This document shows positions 1 to 7,640 of a DNA stretch of 64,000 nucleotides, in pieces. Origin of the DNA: DAOTVC01 sp034437215 (GTDB lineage: Bacteria; Chloroflexota; Anaerolineae; B4-G1; SLSP01). The stretch's first letter is position 1, and each line of letters begins with the position of its first letter. A program made the translations under genes and the position numbers. The notes beneath the pieces are model-generated. The model had not been told where the DNA came from, ran no database searches, and saw only the letters and a program-made list of their open reading frames with translations. The DNA lies in assembly GCA_034437215.1 (NCBI GenBank), contig DAOTVC010000076.1, positions 29,118-93,117 of the forward strand, in the 5' to 3' direction.

Positions 1-399
1 GTAGGTGTCGTTGGAGACGACAGGCGCGTTCACCTCCTGGGCCATCTGTAACACGAAGTAGTCGGCGTCGGTCTCCGCCGGAGCCTGACGGACCTTCTGT
101 TTGTCGAAGAGCCCCTCCAACTGCTCCGGATCGTCCACCTCGTAGCGCAGGGACGCATCCACGATGATGATCGGCTCGAATTCCATATCCTGGAGCTCCC
201 TAGAAAATAGGCTTGGGTTTGTAGTAGGCGATTCATCGCCGTTGCTTTACGGCACTGAAGTGCCTACTACGAACCATTTTCGTGCTTGGATGGTGTGCGC
301 AAGCACCGGTGTCTCCTTACGAACGGCGATGAGATTGGAGACCTGGGCCTTGTCCTCCTCCGTCTGCTCTGCGTAGGCGATGTTGGCTCCATCGACCAT
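1..399 (-). pseudogene. NYN/Zc3h12a-type ribonuclease gene, interrupted by a small palindromic element and cut by the window edge
   Basis: Reading the minus strand from the ATG at 399, the first 28 residues run MVDGANIAYAE... to NLIAVRKE, the first beta-strand and helix of NYN/PIN-like RNases of the Zc3h12a type. The same frame then enters a palindromic element, meets TAA near 247-249, and re-emerges with RELQDMEFEPIIIVDASLRY, followed by the motifs VRQAPAETDADYF and APVVSNDTY that complete the domain (acidic residues DG, DAS, DAD, ND). Deleting 117 bp (196-312) restores an uninterrupted, in-frame NYN sequence, so an intact ancestor is clear. Translation could restart at the ATG at 186, but that product would lack the first catalytic Asp. 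The gene follows the LuxR-type regulator gene by about 35 bp on the same strand. Its far end lies beyond base 1. Family assignment is from motif recognition; the break is seen directly. Confidence 0.75.
196..318. repeat. Palindromic cloverleaf-like insertion element, about 117 bp
   Basis: Outer arms GGTTTGTAGTAGGC (217-230) and its near reverse complement at 261-274 enclose two small hairpins: GGCGATTCATCGCC (227-240) and GGCACTGAAGTGCC (251-264), separated by about 10 nt. Folded, this is a stem carrying two internal stem-loops. The likely insertion unit is 196-312, flanked by the short direct repeat CTCCCT/CTCCTT (196-201 and 313-318), which may be a target duplication. It contains no ORF, so it would be a non-autonomous MITE/REP-like element. 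No second copy was seen in this window. Confidence 0.7.
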
Positions 400-434
400 A
401 ACCTGTTGGTGGGCCGTGAATGAATCGAGAGCGA

Positions 435-1103
435 TTAGCCCACGCTGACCTGCTGGCGGTTTGCCTCCACGACGGCGACGTAGACGGCGGCTTCCTCCCG
501 GCTGTTGACATCCAGCTTCTGCAGGATGTTGTGGACGTGGTTCTTGACGGTGCCCGTCTCGATGAAGAGGCGGTCGGCAATCTCCCGATTGCTCAGCCCC
601 TGCTGGATCAGATCGAGAATCTCCCGCTCCCGGTTGGTGAGCACGTCGGACTTATCGATGACGTCGGTGTGCTGGGCGAAGACGTTCGCCAGCTTGGCGA
701 CCCGGGACATGAGCACGGAGGCGATGCGCGGCGAGATCAGCGCCTCCCCCCGGTGGGCTGCCCGTATCTTCGTCACGAGGGTCTCCACAGAGTCATTCTG
801 CAGGACGTATCCGAAGGCTCCGGCTTCGATATAGGGCAGAATCGCCGTCACCGATTCGTTGAGCCCCATGACCAGTCCCTTGACGGTGTGTTCGTTTTGT
901 GCCAGGGTGCGCAACAGGTAGAAGGCCTGGTTGTTGGGTAGATTGGTGCTCACGAGCACGACGTCGCTATACGGAACCTCTTTCAAGGCCGCTGCAGCAC
1001 TCTCCACCGTCCCGACGATCTTCAGATCCGATTCGTCCTCGAGTACACTGGCTACCATGTTCGCCATTAACGGAATCGTATTGACAAGAAGCACGCGTAT
1101 CAT
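435..1103 (-). CDS. NarL/LuxR-family response-regulator-like protein with degenerate receiver
   Basis: A 222-residue protein with the NarL/FixJ layout: a receiver-like domain (about 1-120) and a C-terminal LuxR helix-turn-helix (about 150-210, LTNREREILDLI... SNREIADRL... TVKNHVHNIL). The receiver lacks the phosphorylation chemistry. The usual acidic pair after beta-1 is N8-T9, the phospho-acceptor Asp is replaced by S52 (VVLVSTNLP), and the conserved Lys before helix 5 is Q102 (GYVLQND). It is therefore probably a DNA-binding regulator that is not controlled by phosphotransfer. The start is supported by AAGGGGGGTAAG just before the ATG. No histidine kinase is adjacent. The broken NYN RNase gene lies immediately downstream. 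Its target genes are unknown. Confidence 0.9.
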   Translation of the reverse strand: MIRVLLVNTIPLMANMVASVLEDESDLKIVGTVESAAAALKEVPYSDVVLVSTNLPNNQAFYLLRTLAQNEHTVKGLVMGLNESVTAILPYIEAGAFGYVLQNDSVETLVTKIRAAHRGEALISPRIASVLMSRVAKLANVFAQHTDVIDKSDVLTNREREILDLIQQGLSNREIADRLFIETGTVKNHVHNILQKLDVNSREEAAVYVAVVEANRQQVSVG

Positions 1104-1203
1104 CTTACCCCCCTTGCCCCAATAGTAATAGTGTGACGGTTGCTCTCACTCTGCTGGTGGATTGGGTTCGACGTGAGTCGAGTGAAAGCGAAACCGCAGT
1201 GGA

Positions 1204-1231
1204 GAGGGGTGTCGTCCGGATCACACCCCTC
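1204..1231 (-). terminator. Stem-loop at the end of the secreted-protein gene
   Basis: Arms GAGGGGTGT (1204-1212) and ACACCCCTC (1223-1231) form a 9-bp perfect stem around a 10-nt loop and overlap the stop codon of the gene read on the minus strand. No T-run follows, so this is either a factor-dependent end or an mRNA 3' stabiliser. The rest of 1104-1220 holds only the leader of the regulator gene. Confidence 0.45.
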
Positions 1232-2603
1232 CTCCTTGAACCGTTGATGCCCCTCTGTTTCTCATAATTAGAGGCAGCCAGATGCGGGGTTCGACGAAGG
1301 GTGCGACTGCATCTACGATAATGGAAGCCTCTGCCTCACCGTGGAAGGTCTCGACGCGACCGAGGTTGTCCTCGGCGCGGACCTCGAAGTCGTAAGCGGC
1401 GTCCTCTGCGGCATTGAAGGTGGCGCTGGTCGCCGTCGTGTTCTCCAACCAGAGGAACCAGCCCCCATTCCCCTGGCGGTACCAGACGTCGTAGTGGGCG
1501 ATGCCCGAGCCGCCGCCGTCGTTACCCGACCAGCTCACGAGGAAGCTGGTGCTGTTGGTCAGGGTGGGCAGCGGATCGACGGTCGAGGTCGGTGGCAGGG
1601 CGTCGACGGTGGTCGCCGCTTCGGGTCCGCCCCAGTCCTCAACGTTGCCCACGTGATCCACGCCCCGGGCGCGGAACTCGTAGAAGTGTCCGTCCTGGCC
1701 TACGAAGGTCGCGGAGGTATTCTCTACGCCCGCCCGCCAGTCGATCCACGGGCCGACGTTCACCCGGTACTGGACGTCGTAGTAGGCGATGCCCGCGTCC
1801 CCCTGGTCCGTGCCGCTCCAGGAGACGTTGAAGCTGCGCCCGCTGTAGGTGGGCAGGGCATCGACGGTGACGATGGGTGGCTGGTCATCGTCCACGACGG
1901 TGTATTCGACGACGAGGCGCGGGTCGCGGCTCGCGTGGGCGCGGGAGTAGAAGATCCGCTCCCGCTCCTGGATCTGCTCGTCACCGATGATCTCCATCCC
2001 GTAGTTGGTCTGTGCTCCCGACACCCAGTCGGTGACCAGGCCCGTGACGTCCCATTCGTACCAGCCGACAGCGCTGCCGATGTACTTTGTGGTATAGGTG
2101 GGCCCCCAGGCGGGCTCGCGATTCCAAGTGACCTCATCCTCAATCCAGCTGCTGTCGAGGCGCCGGATGACCGACGGCAGGGGTGCGTCATCGGCGGGGA
2201 TGGAGACGTCGAGGTAGAGGCGCAGGTCGGCGTCGTGGATGACGGCGCCGGCGGGCAGGACGCTGAGGTCGAAGCGGATGAGGATGCGCTGCGCACCGAA
2301 GTAGTCGCCGGTGGCGCTGTAGTTGTAGCCGAGGTAGAGGGCGTCGTTCCCGAAGTTCTCGTCGGGGCGGGCGGAGGCGATGTAGGCGTCGGCTGCCGCC
2401 GGCAAGGAGAGGGTGGTGGCGAGAAGGCCCGCCTCGGGGTCGGCTTCCTGCAGGACGACCGGTTCCTGCTCGATGGGCTCGCGCCGGCTTCCCCGCTCGG
2501 GCGGCTCGGGGCGCTGGGCCCGTGTCGGGTCGCCGGCAAGGAGCGCGATCAACAGCAGGCACAACACCCCTATCCGGCGCCAGGTTAATCTCTTGGTATG
2601 CAT
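1221..2603 (-). CDS. Secreted DNRLRE-domain protein with FN3-like domains
   Basis: Starting at MHTKRLTWRR (ATG 2603, preceded by AAGGGGGAAACC), the protein has 460 residues. It has an N-terminal signal peptide (VLCLLLIALLAGDPTRAQ), then a DNRLRE-type beta-sandwich at about 65-240. That domain shows the typical ADAYIASARPDENFGND and RILIRFDLS motifs, and such domains are often carbohydrate-associated. Two fibronectin-III-like repeats follow (about 245-430; VSWSGTDQG... and VSWSGNDGG... with YDVQYR/YDVWYR strands). The C-terminus reads WLPLIMRN, resembling a short motif I associate with exported Chloroflexi proteins. An upstream in-frame ATG at 2684 overlaps the preceding gene and was rejected. 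It is the last gene of the glucan-synthase run. Role: probably an extracellular binding or structural protein; no catalytic domain is seen. Confidence 0.8.
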   Translation of the reverse strand: MHTKRLTWRRIGVLCLLLIALLAGDPTRAQRPEPPERGSRREPIEQEPVVLQEADPEAGLLATTLSLPAAADAYIASARPDENFGNDALYLGYNYSATGDYFGAQRILIRFDLSVLPAGAVIHDADLRLYLDVSIPADDAPLPSVIRRLDSSWIEDEVTWNREPAWGPTYTTKYIGSAVGWYEWDVTGLVTDWVSGAQTNYGMEIIGDEQIQERERIFYSRAHASRDPRLVVEYTVVDDDQPPIVTVDALPTYSGRSFNVSWSGTDQGDAGIAYYDVQYRVNVGPWIDWRAGVENTSATFVGQDGHFYEFRARGVDHVGNVEDWGGPEAATTVDALPPTSTVDPLPTLTNSTSFLVSWSGNDGGGSGIAHYDVWYRQGNGGWFLWLENTTATSATFNAAEDAAYDFEVRAEDNLGRVETFHGEAEASIIVDAVAPFVEPRIWLPLIMRNRGASTVQGGGV

Positions 2604-2649
2604 CTTGGTTTCCCCCTTAAGCATGTGTTTTTCTCCCCCTTCAAAGAGC

Positions 2650-4137
2650 TCAGCCTCTTCCAAAGACCTCGTCCAACGGGACACCGTTGACGTAGATGGT
2701 GACCCGGTCGACGGTCGAGAACTGCAGGGCCGTCTGCCGCAGCTGGGCTACGACGCGCGGCTCGTCGCAGACCCCGCCCACCACGAGGTCTCCGGAGAGT
2801 TGGATGACGGCGTGTCCCTGCTCGATGTCGATCCCCCCTACCTCCAGATCCGTCTGGTGGAAGACGTTGTAGAGCTCCGGTGCCCCGGCATAGTCGCTCT
2901 CGCCGGCGAGCAGCGCTTCGAGAGAGGCGCGCAGGGGGGCGCTGGTCGGTTCGATCTGCACCTCCACGGGCACAAGGCTGTCGCCGCACCCCACCTCCAT
3001 CCCCCTCTCTCCGGCGTCCCCCACGGCGATGAGGTAGATGTTGGTGCGCGTGAACTTGCCGCCGGAGTCCGGCCCGGTCGGCGTGGTCGTCGGGGCTGCT
3101 CCCGCATCCCCTGTCACCTGGAAGGTGTTGGAGATGCCGCGAATCCGGTTGTCCTGAGTCACCACCACGATCACCCAGGGTTCACCCTCCTCGGCATAGT
3201 CGGGCAGGGTCGCGGTGGTCAGCACCTCGCCCTCGCCGTCGGTCTCCGCCGTCCCGATGATCTCATATTCCGACGCCTCGCGCCCCGCACCGATGTCGAC
3301 GGTGCTGTTCGGCGGGAAGCCGAAGGCCGTGACCTGCACCTCGGTGCCCGGCGGACCACTCGTGGGGCTGATGTTGACCACCGCCTCCTCCGGGGCCCCG
3401 CGGATCACCTGGAAAGGCTGCGATACCCGTGCGCCCCCCTCGGCGACGACGTGGGCGACGATGAGCCACGTCGTCCCCGGTTCGGCGTCCTCGGGGATGG
3501 TCAACGTGGTATCCGCCGCCCCGCCCGTGTTGGTGTTCACGATCTGAGTGTCCTCAAACTCGGTGCCCTCCAGCCCGGCGCCCACCTGCACCTCCTGGGT
3601 GGCAGGGAAGCCGAAGAGGGTGACCTGGACGGTCGTCCCCGGCGGCCCGCTGATGGGTGAGATCTCCATCCCCGGCTCGGTGGGCTCGCCACCGCCCATG
3701 GTCACGACGTTGAAGACCTCGGAGACGGCACTGACGCCCGTCCCCTGCACGTCGACGATGAAGACCCAGGGTTCGTCGGGTTCGGCCTCCAGGGGGAGGG
3801 TGACGGTCGTCTGCAGGGCACCCCCGGTGTCCGTCGTCAGCGTCTCGAGGACGTCGTACTCCGAGTTCTGCAGCCCCGCTCCCACGACGACCTCCGTCTC
3901 CGGCGGGAAGCCGGCTGCCGTGATCTGCACCTCGGTCCCCGGCGGTCCGCTCATGGGATTGACGGCGATGACGGGATCGTACTCTGCCCCCTCCAGATCG
4001 GGCGTCGTGATCGTCATCACCGGTGTTGGCGTCTCCTCCTCTCCTCCGAAGAGGCCGCAGCCTGACAGCAGCAACAGAATCAGGACGGCCGATAGAGTCA
4101 GTGATAAGGTAGTGCTTTTCTGTGACTGGGTTCGCAT
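2650..4137 (-). CDS. Lipoprotein with three IPT/TIG-like repeats and a C-terminal GerMN domain
   Basis: A 495-residue protein starting after AGGAGGGAAACAGAC. Its signal peptide ends in the lipobox LLSGC (Cys27), followed by an acidic/Pro linker. Three homologous segments of roughly 100 residues begin near 59, 155 and 252. Each contains SGPPGTEVQ(I/V)TAFGFPP-like wording and a D/E-rich end, consistent with IPT/TIG-like or related Ig-like domains. The C-terminal portion (about 360-495; YLIAVGD... VGCGDSLVPV... LLAG... VYVNGVPL-like pattern) matches GerMN domains of spore-germination and other cell-surface lipoproteins. It probably sits on the outer face of the membrane. It lies 34 bp downstream of polX and 46 bp upstream of the DNRLRE gene. 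The precise role is unknown. Confidence 0.8.
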   Translation of the reverse strand: MRTQSQKSTTLSLTLSAVLILLLLSGCGLFGGEEETPTPVMTITTPDLEGAEYDPVIAVNPMSGPPGTEVQITAAGFPPETEVVVGAGLQNSEYDVLETLTTDTGGALQTTVTLPLEAEPDEPWVFIVDVQGTGVSAVSEVFNVVTMGGGEPTEPGMEISPISGPPGTTVQVTLFGFPATQEVQVGAGLEGTEFEDTQIVNTNTGGAADTTLTIPEDAEPGTTWLIVAHVVAEGGARVSQPFQVIRGAPEEAVVNISPTSGPPGTEVQVTAFGFPPNSTVDIGAGREASEYEIIGTAETDGEGEVLTTATLPDYAEEGEPWVIVVVTQDNRIRGISNTFQVTGDAGAAPTTTPTGPDSGGKFTRTNIYLIAVGDAGERGMEVGCGDSLVPVEVQIEPTSAPLRASLEALLAGESDYAGAPELYNVFHQTDLEVGGIDIEQGHAVIQLSGDLVVGGVCDEPRVVAQLRQTALQFSTVDRVTIYVNGVPLDEVFGRG

Positions 4138-4171
4138 GTCTGTTTCCCTCCTTGTAAGGTCAAGTATGGAT

Positions 4172-5881
4172 TCAACGCCGGAGAAGCTCTTTCAGGGCCT
4201 CCCAGCGGTAGGTGTTCAGTACGTCTTCGGCTTCCAACCAGGCCCGGCGGGCCTGGTCGACGCCGTAGCGCATCAGCTCCAGGGCGTCGGGGCGGTGGGC
4301 GTCGGTGGAGATGGCGAGCTTCACCCCCCGCTCCTTCGCCATCCGCGCCGCCACGTCGTCAAGGTCCAGCCGCTCCGGCTGGGCGTTGATCTCCAGGAAG
4401 CAGCCCCGCTCGCGCGCGGCATCCAGGACCTGCTTCATGTCGAGGGCGTAGGGCGCCCGCTTGCCGATGCGCCGTCCGGTGGGGTGGGCCAGGATGTTGA
4501 AGTAGGGGTTGTCCATGGCTCGGATGATCCTCTCCGTCTGCTCCTCCCGCGAGAGGTTGAACTTCGAGTGGATGGCGCAGACCCGCAGGTCGAGGCGCGC
4601 CAGGATCTCGTCGGGCAGGTCGAGGTCGCCGTTTTCCATGATGTCCACCTCGATGGCCTTGAGGAGCCGGAAGCCCTCCAGCGCGTCGTTGAGGCGGTCC
4701 ATCTCGTCGATCTGTGCCGCCACCCCCGCCTCGTCCAGCCCCTGCACGATGCCGATGTAGGCCGAGTGGTCGGTGATGGCGAGGTAGTCGTAGCCGCGCG
4801 CCTGGGCCGCCTCCGCCATCTCCCGGAGCGTGGCCTCGCCGTCGCTGGCCTGCGTGTGGCACTGGAGGTCCCCCCGGATCTCCTCCAGGGTGACCAGGGC
4901 GGGCAGCGTGCCCTGCTGTGCAGCGCGCACCTCCCCCCGATCCTCCCGCAGCTCCGGCTCGACGTAGGCCAGGCCCAGGAGGGCGTAGATGCCCGCCTCG
5001 CTCTCCCCGGCGACCCGCTCCTCCTCGCGGAAGACCCCATACTCGTTGACCTTGAGACCCTGATCGAGGGCCAGGTTGCGGATAGCGATGTTGTGCTCCT
5101 TGGAGCCGGTGAAGTAGAAGAGGGCGGCGCCGTAGCTCTCCTCGGACACGACGCGGAGATCCACCTGCATCCCCGAGCGGAACTCGACGGTGGAACGGGT
5201 TTCTCCCTGAGAGAGCACGTTGACCACGTCCTCGTAGTTGACGAAGCGGTCGATGATCTCCTTCCCCCGGTCGCTGGTGATGAGGAGGTCGAGGTCCCCC
5301 ACGGTCTCCTTGCGCCGCCGGTAGCTGCCCGCCACCTCCACCCGCTCCGCCCCCTCCAGCGACTTCAGGTAGCGCACGAGGGGCTGGATGATCTCCTCGG
5401 CGACGTCGATGCGCACCCGCTCGTCCTGCCGGTCCTCCCGCTGCAGGTCCTTGAGGATCTGCTGCTCGATCTTCTCCCCGAAGCCGTGGAGCTCGTGGAT
5501 GCGGCCCTCCGCTGCTGCCTGCTCCAGCTCCGTCAGCGTGCTGATCTTCAGCTCGTCGTAGAGGGCCTTGACCCGCTTGGGGCCCAGCCCCGCCACGTTG
5601 AGCATGCGGGTGAGGTCGGCGGGCGTGCGCGACTTCACCTCCTTCAACTTGGTCAGACTGCCCGTCTCCACGATCTCCTTGATCTTCCCGGCAAGGTCCT
5701 CCCCGATGCCCGAGAGCTCCGTCAGGTCCTCCTCCTCGCGGACGAGCTCCGCCATGCTGTGGGTGTAGCCGCTGACGGTGCGCGCGGCGCGACGGTAGGC
5801 GCGCACCCGGAAGGGGTTGGCCCCCTCGATCTCGAGCAGGTCGGCCATCTCGGTGAAAATATTGGCAATCTCGGTGTTCAT
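4172..5881 (-). CDS. polX: DNA polymerase X family protein with PHP domain
   Basis: A 569-residue PolX/PHP protein. N-terminal helix-hairpin-helix segments (ELSGIGEDLAGKI, NVAGLGPKRVKAL, HGFGEKIEQQIL) bind DNA. The nucleotidyltransferase core has GSYRRRKETVGDLDLLI (about residue 185-200) with the catalytic Asp pair and a later Asp in VDLRVV. The C-terminal PHP domain (about 335-569) has DLQCHTQASDG, AITDHS, EVDIM, HSKF, HPTGRR and STDAHRP. Family members act in base-excision or double-strand gap repair, with 3'-5' exonuclease or AP-endonuclease activity from the PHP part. The first PHP metal ligand position reads Gln instead of His. I chose the ATG at 5881 because the N-terminus MNTEIANIFTEMADLLEIEG is the normal family start; longer ORF versions run into the preceding gene. 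Confidence 0.93.
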   Translation of the reverse strand: MNTEIANIFTEMADLLEIEGANPFRVRAYRRAARTVSGYTHSMAELVREEEDLTELSGIGEDLAGKIKEIVETGSLTKLKEVKSRTPADLTRMLNVAGLGPKRVKALYDELKISTLTELEQAAAEGRIHELHGFGEKIEQQILKDLQREDRQDERVRIDVAEEIIQPLVRYLKSLEGAERVEVAGSYRRRKETVGDLDLLITSDRGKEIIDRFVNYEDVVNVLSQGETRSTVEFRSGMQVDLRVVSEESYGAALFYFTGSKEHNIAIRNLALDQGLKVNEYGVFREEERVAGESEAGIYALLGLAYVEPELREDRGEVRAAQQGTLPALVTLEEIRGDLQCHTQASDGEATLREMAEAAQARGYDYLAITDHSAYIGIVQGLDEAGVAAQIDEMDRLNDALEGFRLLKAIEVDIMENGDLDLPDEILARLDLRVCAIHSKFNLSREEQTERIIRAMDNPYFNILAHPTGRRIGKRAPYALDMKQVLDAARERGCFLEINAQPERLDLDDVAARMAKERGVKLAISTDAHRPDALELMRYGVDQARRAWLEAEDVLNTYRWEALKELLRR

Positions 5882-5904
5882 GACGGGCAAGGCTCTCTCC
5901 TCTC

Positions 5905-7575
5905 TCAGACCTCGAAGGGTACCGTGTGCACGCCGGTGGCCCCGTCGGGGCGACGTCCCGTCTCCTCGATGGGCTGCAACTCGCCGCTGCCGTCGTAGGC
6001 CCGCACCCGGGCGACGTGTGCGCCCGACTCCACGGGCCAGTCGTAGCGCCACTGGACCCAGGTGAGGGGGCTGAGCGCCGGCGTGCGCAGTTGCGCCTCC
6101 TCCCAGGGCCGATCGTCGATCTGGACCTCGACCTTGCTGACGCCCCGCGCGCCCGCCCAGGCGATCCCGCCGATGGGGAGGCGGTCGTCGCTGATGGCGT
6201 CCACGGCGACGTTGTCGATGACCGAGGTGGTACGGGCGATGGCCTCGGGGCTCCAACCCCGGTCCACCCAATAGCCGGGCCCCTCCTCACCGATGACCTC
6301 CATGCTGGTGATCCACTTGGGCTGCTTCATCCCGAAGCGGTTGGGGATGTAGATGCGCAGCGGGTAGCCGTGCTTGTAGGGCAGGGGCTCCTCGTTCATG
6401 GCGTAGACGAGCAGCGTGCGCGGGTTCAGCATGTCCTCCATGCTCACGCTCTCGTAGAAGCCGTCGGCGCCCTCGATGTAGAGCTCCTGAGCGCCGGAAC
6501 GCAGCCCCACATCCTCCAGCAGATCCTTCAGCCGGATCCCCGTCCACTTGCTCGTGCTGATGAGCGTGCCGCCCACGGTGTTGGAGATGCAGGAGAGGGT
6601 GATGAACTGGGCATAGGTGGGGTAGGCTTGGATGTCGCTGAGGGTGAGCATCGCCGGTCGCCTGACCAGCCCCTTGAGATCCACCCGCCAACTGGCGGGG
6701 TCCAGCCGCGGGGGATCGGTGACGATGTCGATGTTGTAGAAGTCGGCGTTGGCCGTGATCTCGGGCCGGGTCCCCGGCGCCGGCTCGATTCGCCCTTGCA
6801 GCGCGTCCACGGACGGCGACTCCGCCGCCTCCGAGATCTCCTCGTCGACCAGCTCCCGCAGCGGCGGCACCTCGGTGTCCGGATCTCCCAGATCCTCCCC
6901 ATCCGCCGCGGTCTCCCCTCCCGTCGCCTGCCCGGTGGTTCGTCCCTCGGTGAAAAAGTAGCCGAGGCCCAGTCCCCCCAGGATGAGGGCCACCAGACCT
7001 GTTCCGCCGACGTAGAGCCAGCGGCGACGGGCGAGATCCACCTCCTCCACCTCGACGGGGAAGAGGGTGCGCTGCACCAGCCAACCCAGGGCCGCGCCCC
7101 AGGCGAGGCAGAGGACGCCCAGCCAGAGGATGCTGGAGAGGGCGCCGGCCGGGGGGAAGCTCAGGTAGTTGTTGATAAGGACCAGGATGATCCAGATGAG
7201 GGCTCCGCCCGCCAGGCCGAAGAGGGGCAGGCGCCGGGGCTTCTCCGTGCGCCGTCCGCGGGTCACCAGGATGAGGCCGAAGAGAGCGCCGAAGAGGACC
7301 ACGAAGAGGATCGCCAGGAGGGGTTGGAGGTTCCCGGAGAGGGCGCCGACGTTGGGTGTGGGGGTCGGGGATTGTTGGTCCTGCCCCCCGGACAGAAGTT
7401 GATCGATGCCGAAGATGACCATCAGGCGGGGTACGATGCGGGTGACGAAGTCGAGGACGTTGAAGGGGATGAAGGGGAGGTTCGCCAGCCGGCTGCCCAG
7501 GTAGCTCAGCGCGATCACCGGAATGCTGGTCAGTGCGCCGAGCGCAAGGCCCAGGGTGCGTTGTCTCCCTGTCAT
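5905..7575 (-). CDS. Membrane-anchored molybdopterin-dependent oxidoreductase (sulfite oxidase family)
   Basis: A 556-residue protein. The first 235 residues hold about four to five hydrophobic segments (IPVIALSYLGSRL, LLAILFVVLFGALFGLIL, GALIWIILVLINNYL, LWLGVLCLAWGAALGWL, GLVALILGGLGLGYFF), followed by an acidic linker. A sulfite-oxidase/YedY-type molybdopterin domain follows (about 270-450; ITLSCISNTVGG, in which the Cys is the Mo ligand, and YKHGYPLRIYIPNRFG). The C-terminal Ig-like dimerisation domain typical of sulfite oxidases comes last. The membrane part places the catalytic domain outside the cytoplasm. The substrate is not evident. The start at 7575 follows AAAGGATCC. It is 23 bp from polX and 65 bp from the PRPP-synthetase-like gene. 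Confidence 0.85.
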   Translation of the reverse strand: MTGRQRTLGLALGALTSIPVIALSYLGSRLANLPFIPFNVLDFVTRIVPRLMVIFGIDQLLSGGQDQQSPTPTPNVGALSGNLQPLLAILFVVLFGALFGLILVTRGRRTEKPRRLPLFGLAGGALIWIILVLINNYLSFPPAGALSSILWLGVLCLAWGAALGWLVQRTLFPVEVEEVDLARRRWLYVGGTGLVALILGGLGLGYFFTEGRTTGQATGGETAADGEDLGDPDTEVPPLRELVDEEISEAAESPSVDALQGRIEPAPGTRPEITANADFYNIDIVTDPPRLDPASWRVDLKGLVRRPAMLTLSDIQAYPTYAQFITLSCISNTVGGTLISTSKWTGIRLKDLLEDVGLRSGAQELYIEGADGFYESVSMEDMLNPRTLLVYAMNEEPLPYKHGYPLRIYIPNRFGMKQPKWITSMEVIGEEGPGYWVDRGWSPEAIARTTSVIDNVAVDAISDDRLPIGGIAWAGARGVSKVEVQIDDRPWEEAQLRTPALSPLTWVQWRYDWPVESGAHVARVRAYDGSGELQPIEETGRRPDGATGVHTVPFEV

Positions 7576-7640
7576 TGTTGGATCCTTTGTTGGGGTATGG
7601 GACGTGCTTCTCGAACTAACAATCCGACTCTTCCGGCACT

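Noticed and set aside
3548..5998. Plus-strand open frame of 816 codons across the lipoprotein and polX genes
   Set aside because: It is antisense to two recognisable proteins, has no ribosome site and shows only the low-complexity composition expected from GC-rich shadow frames.
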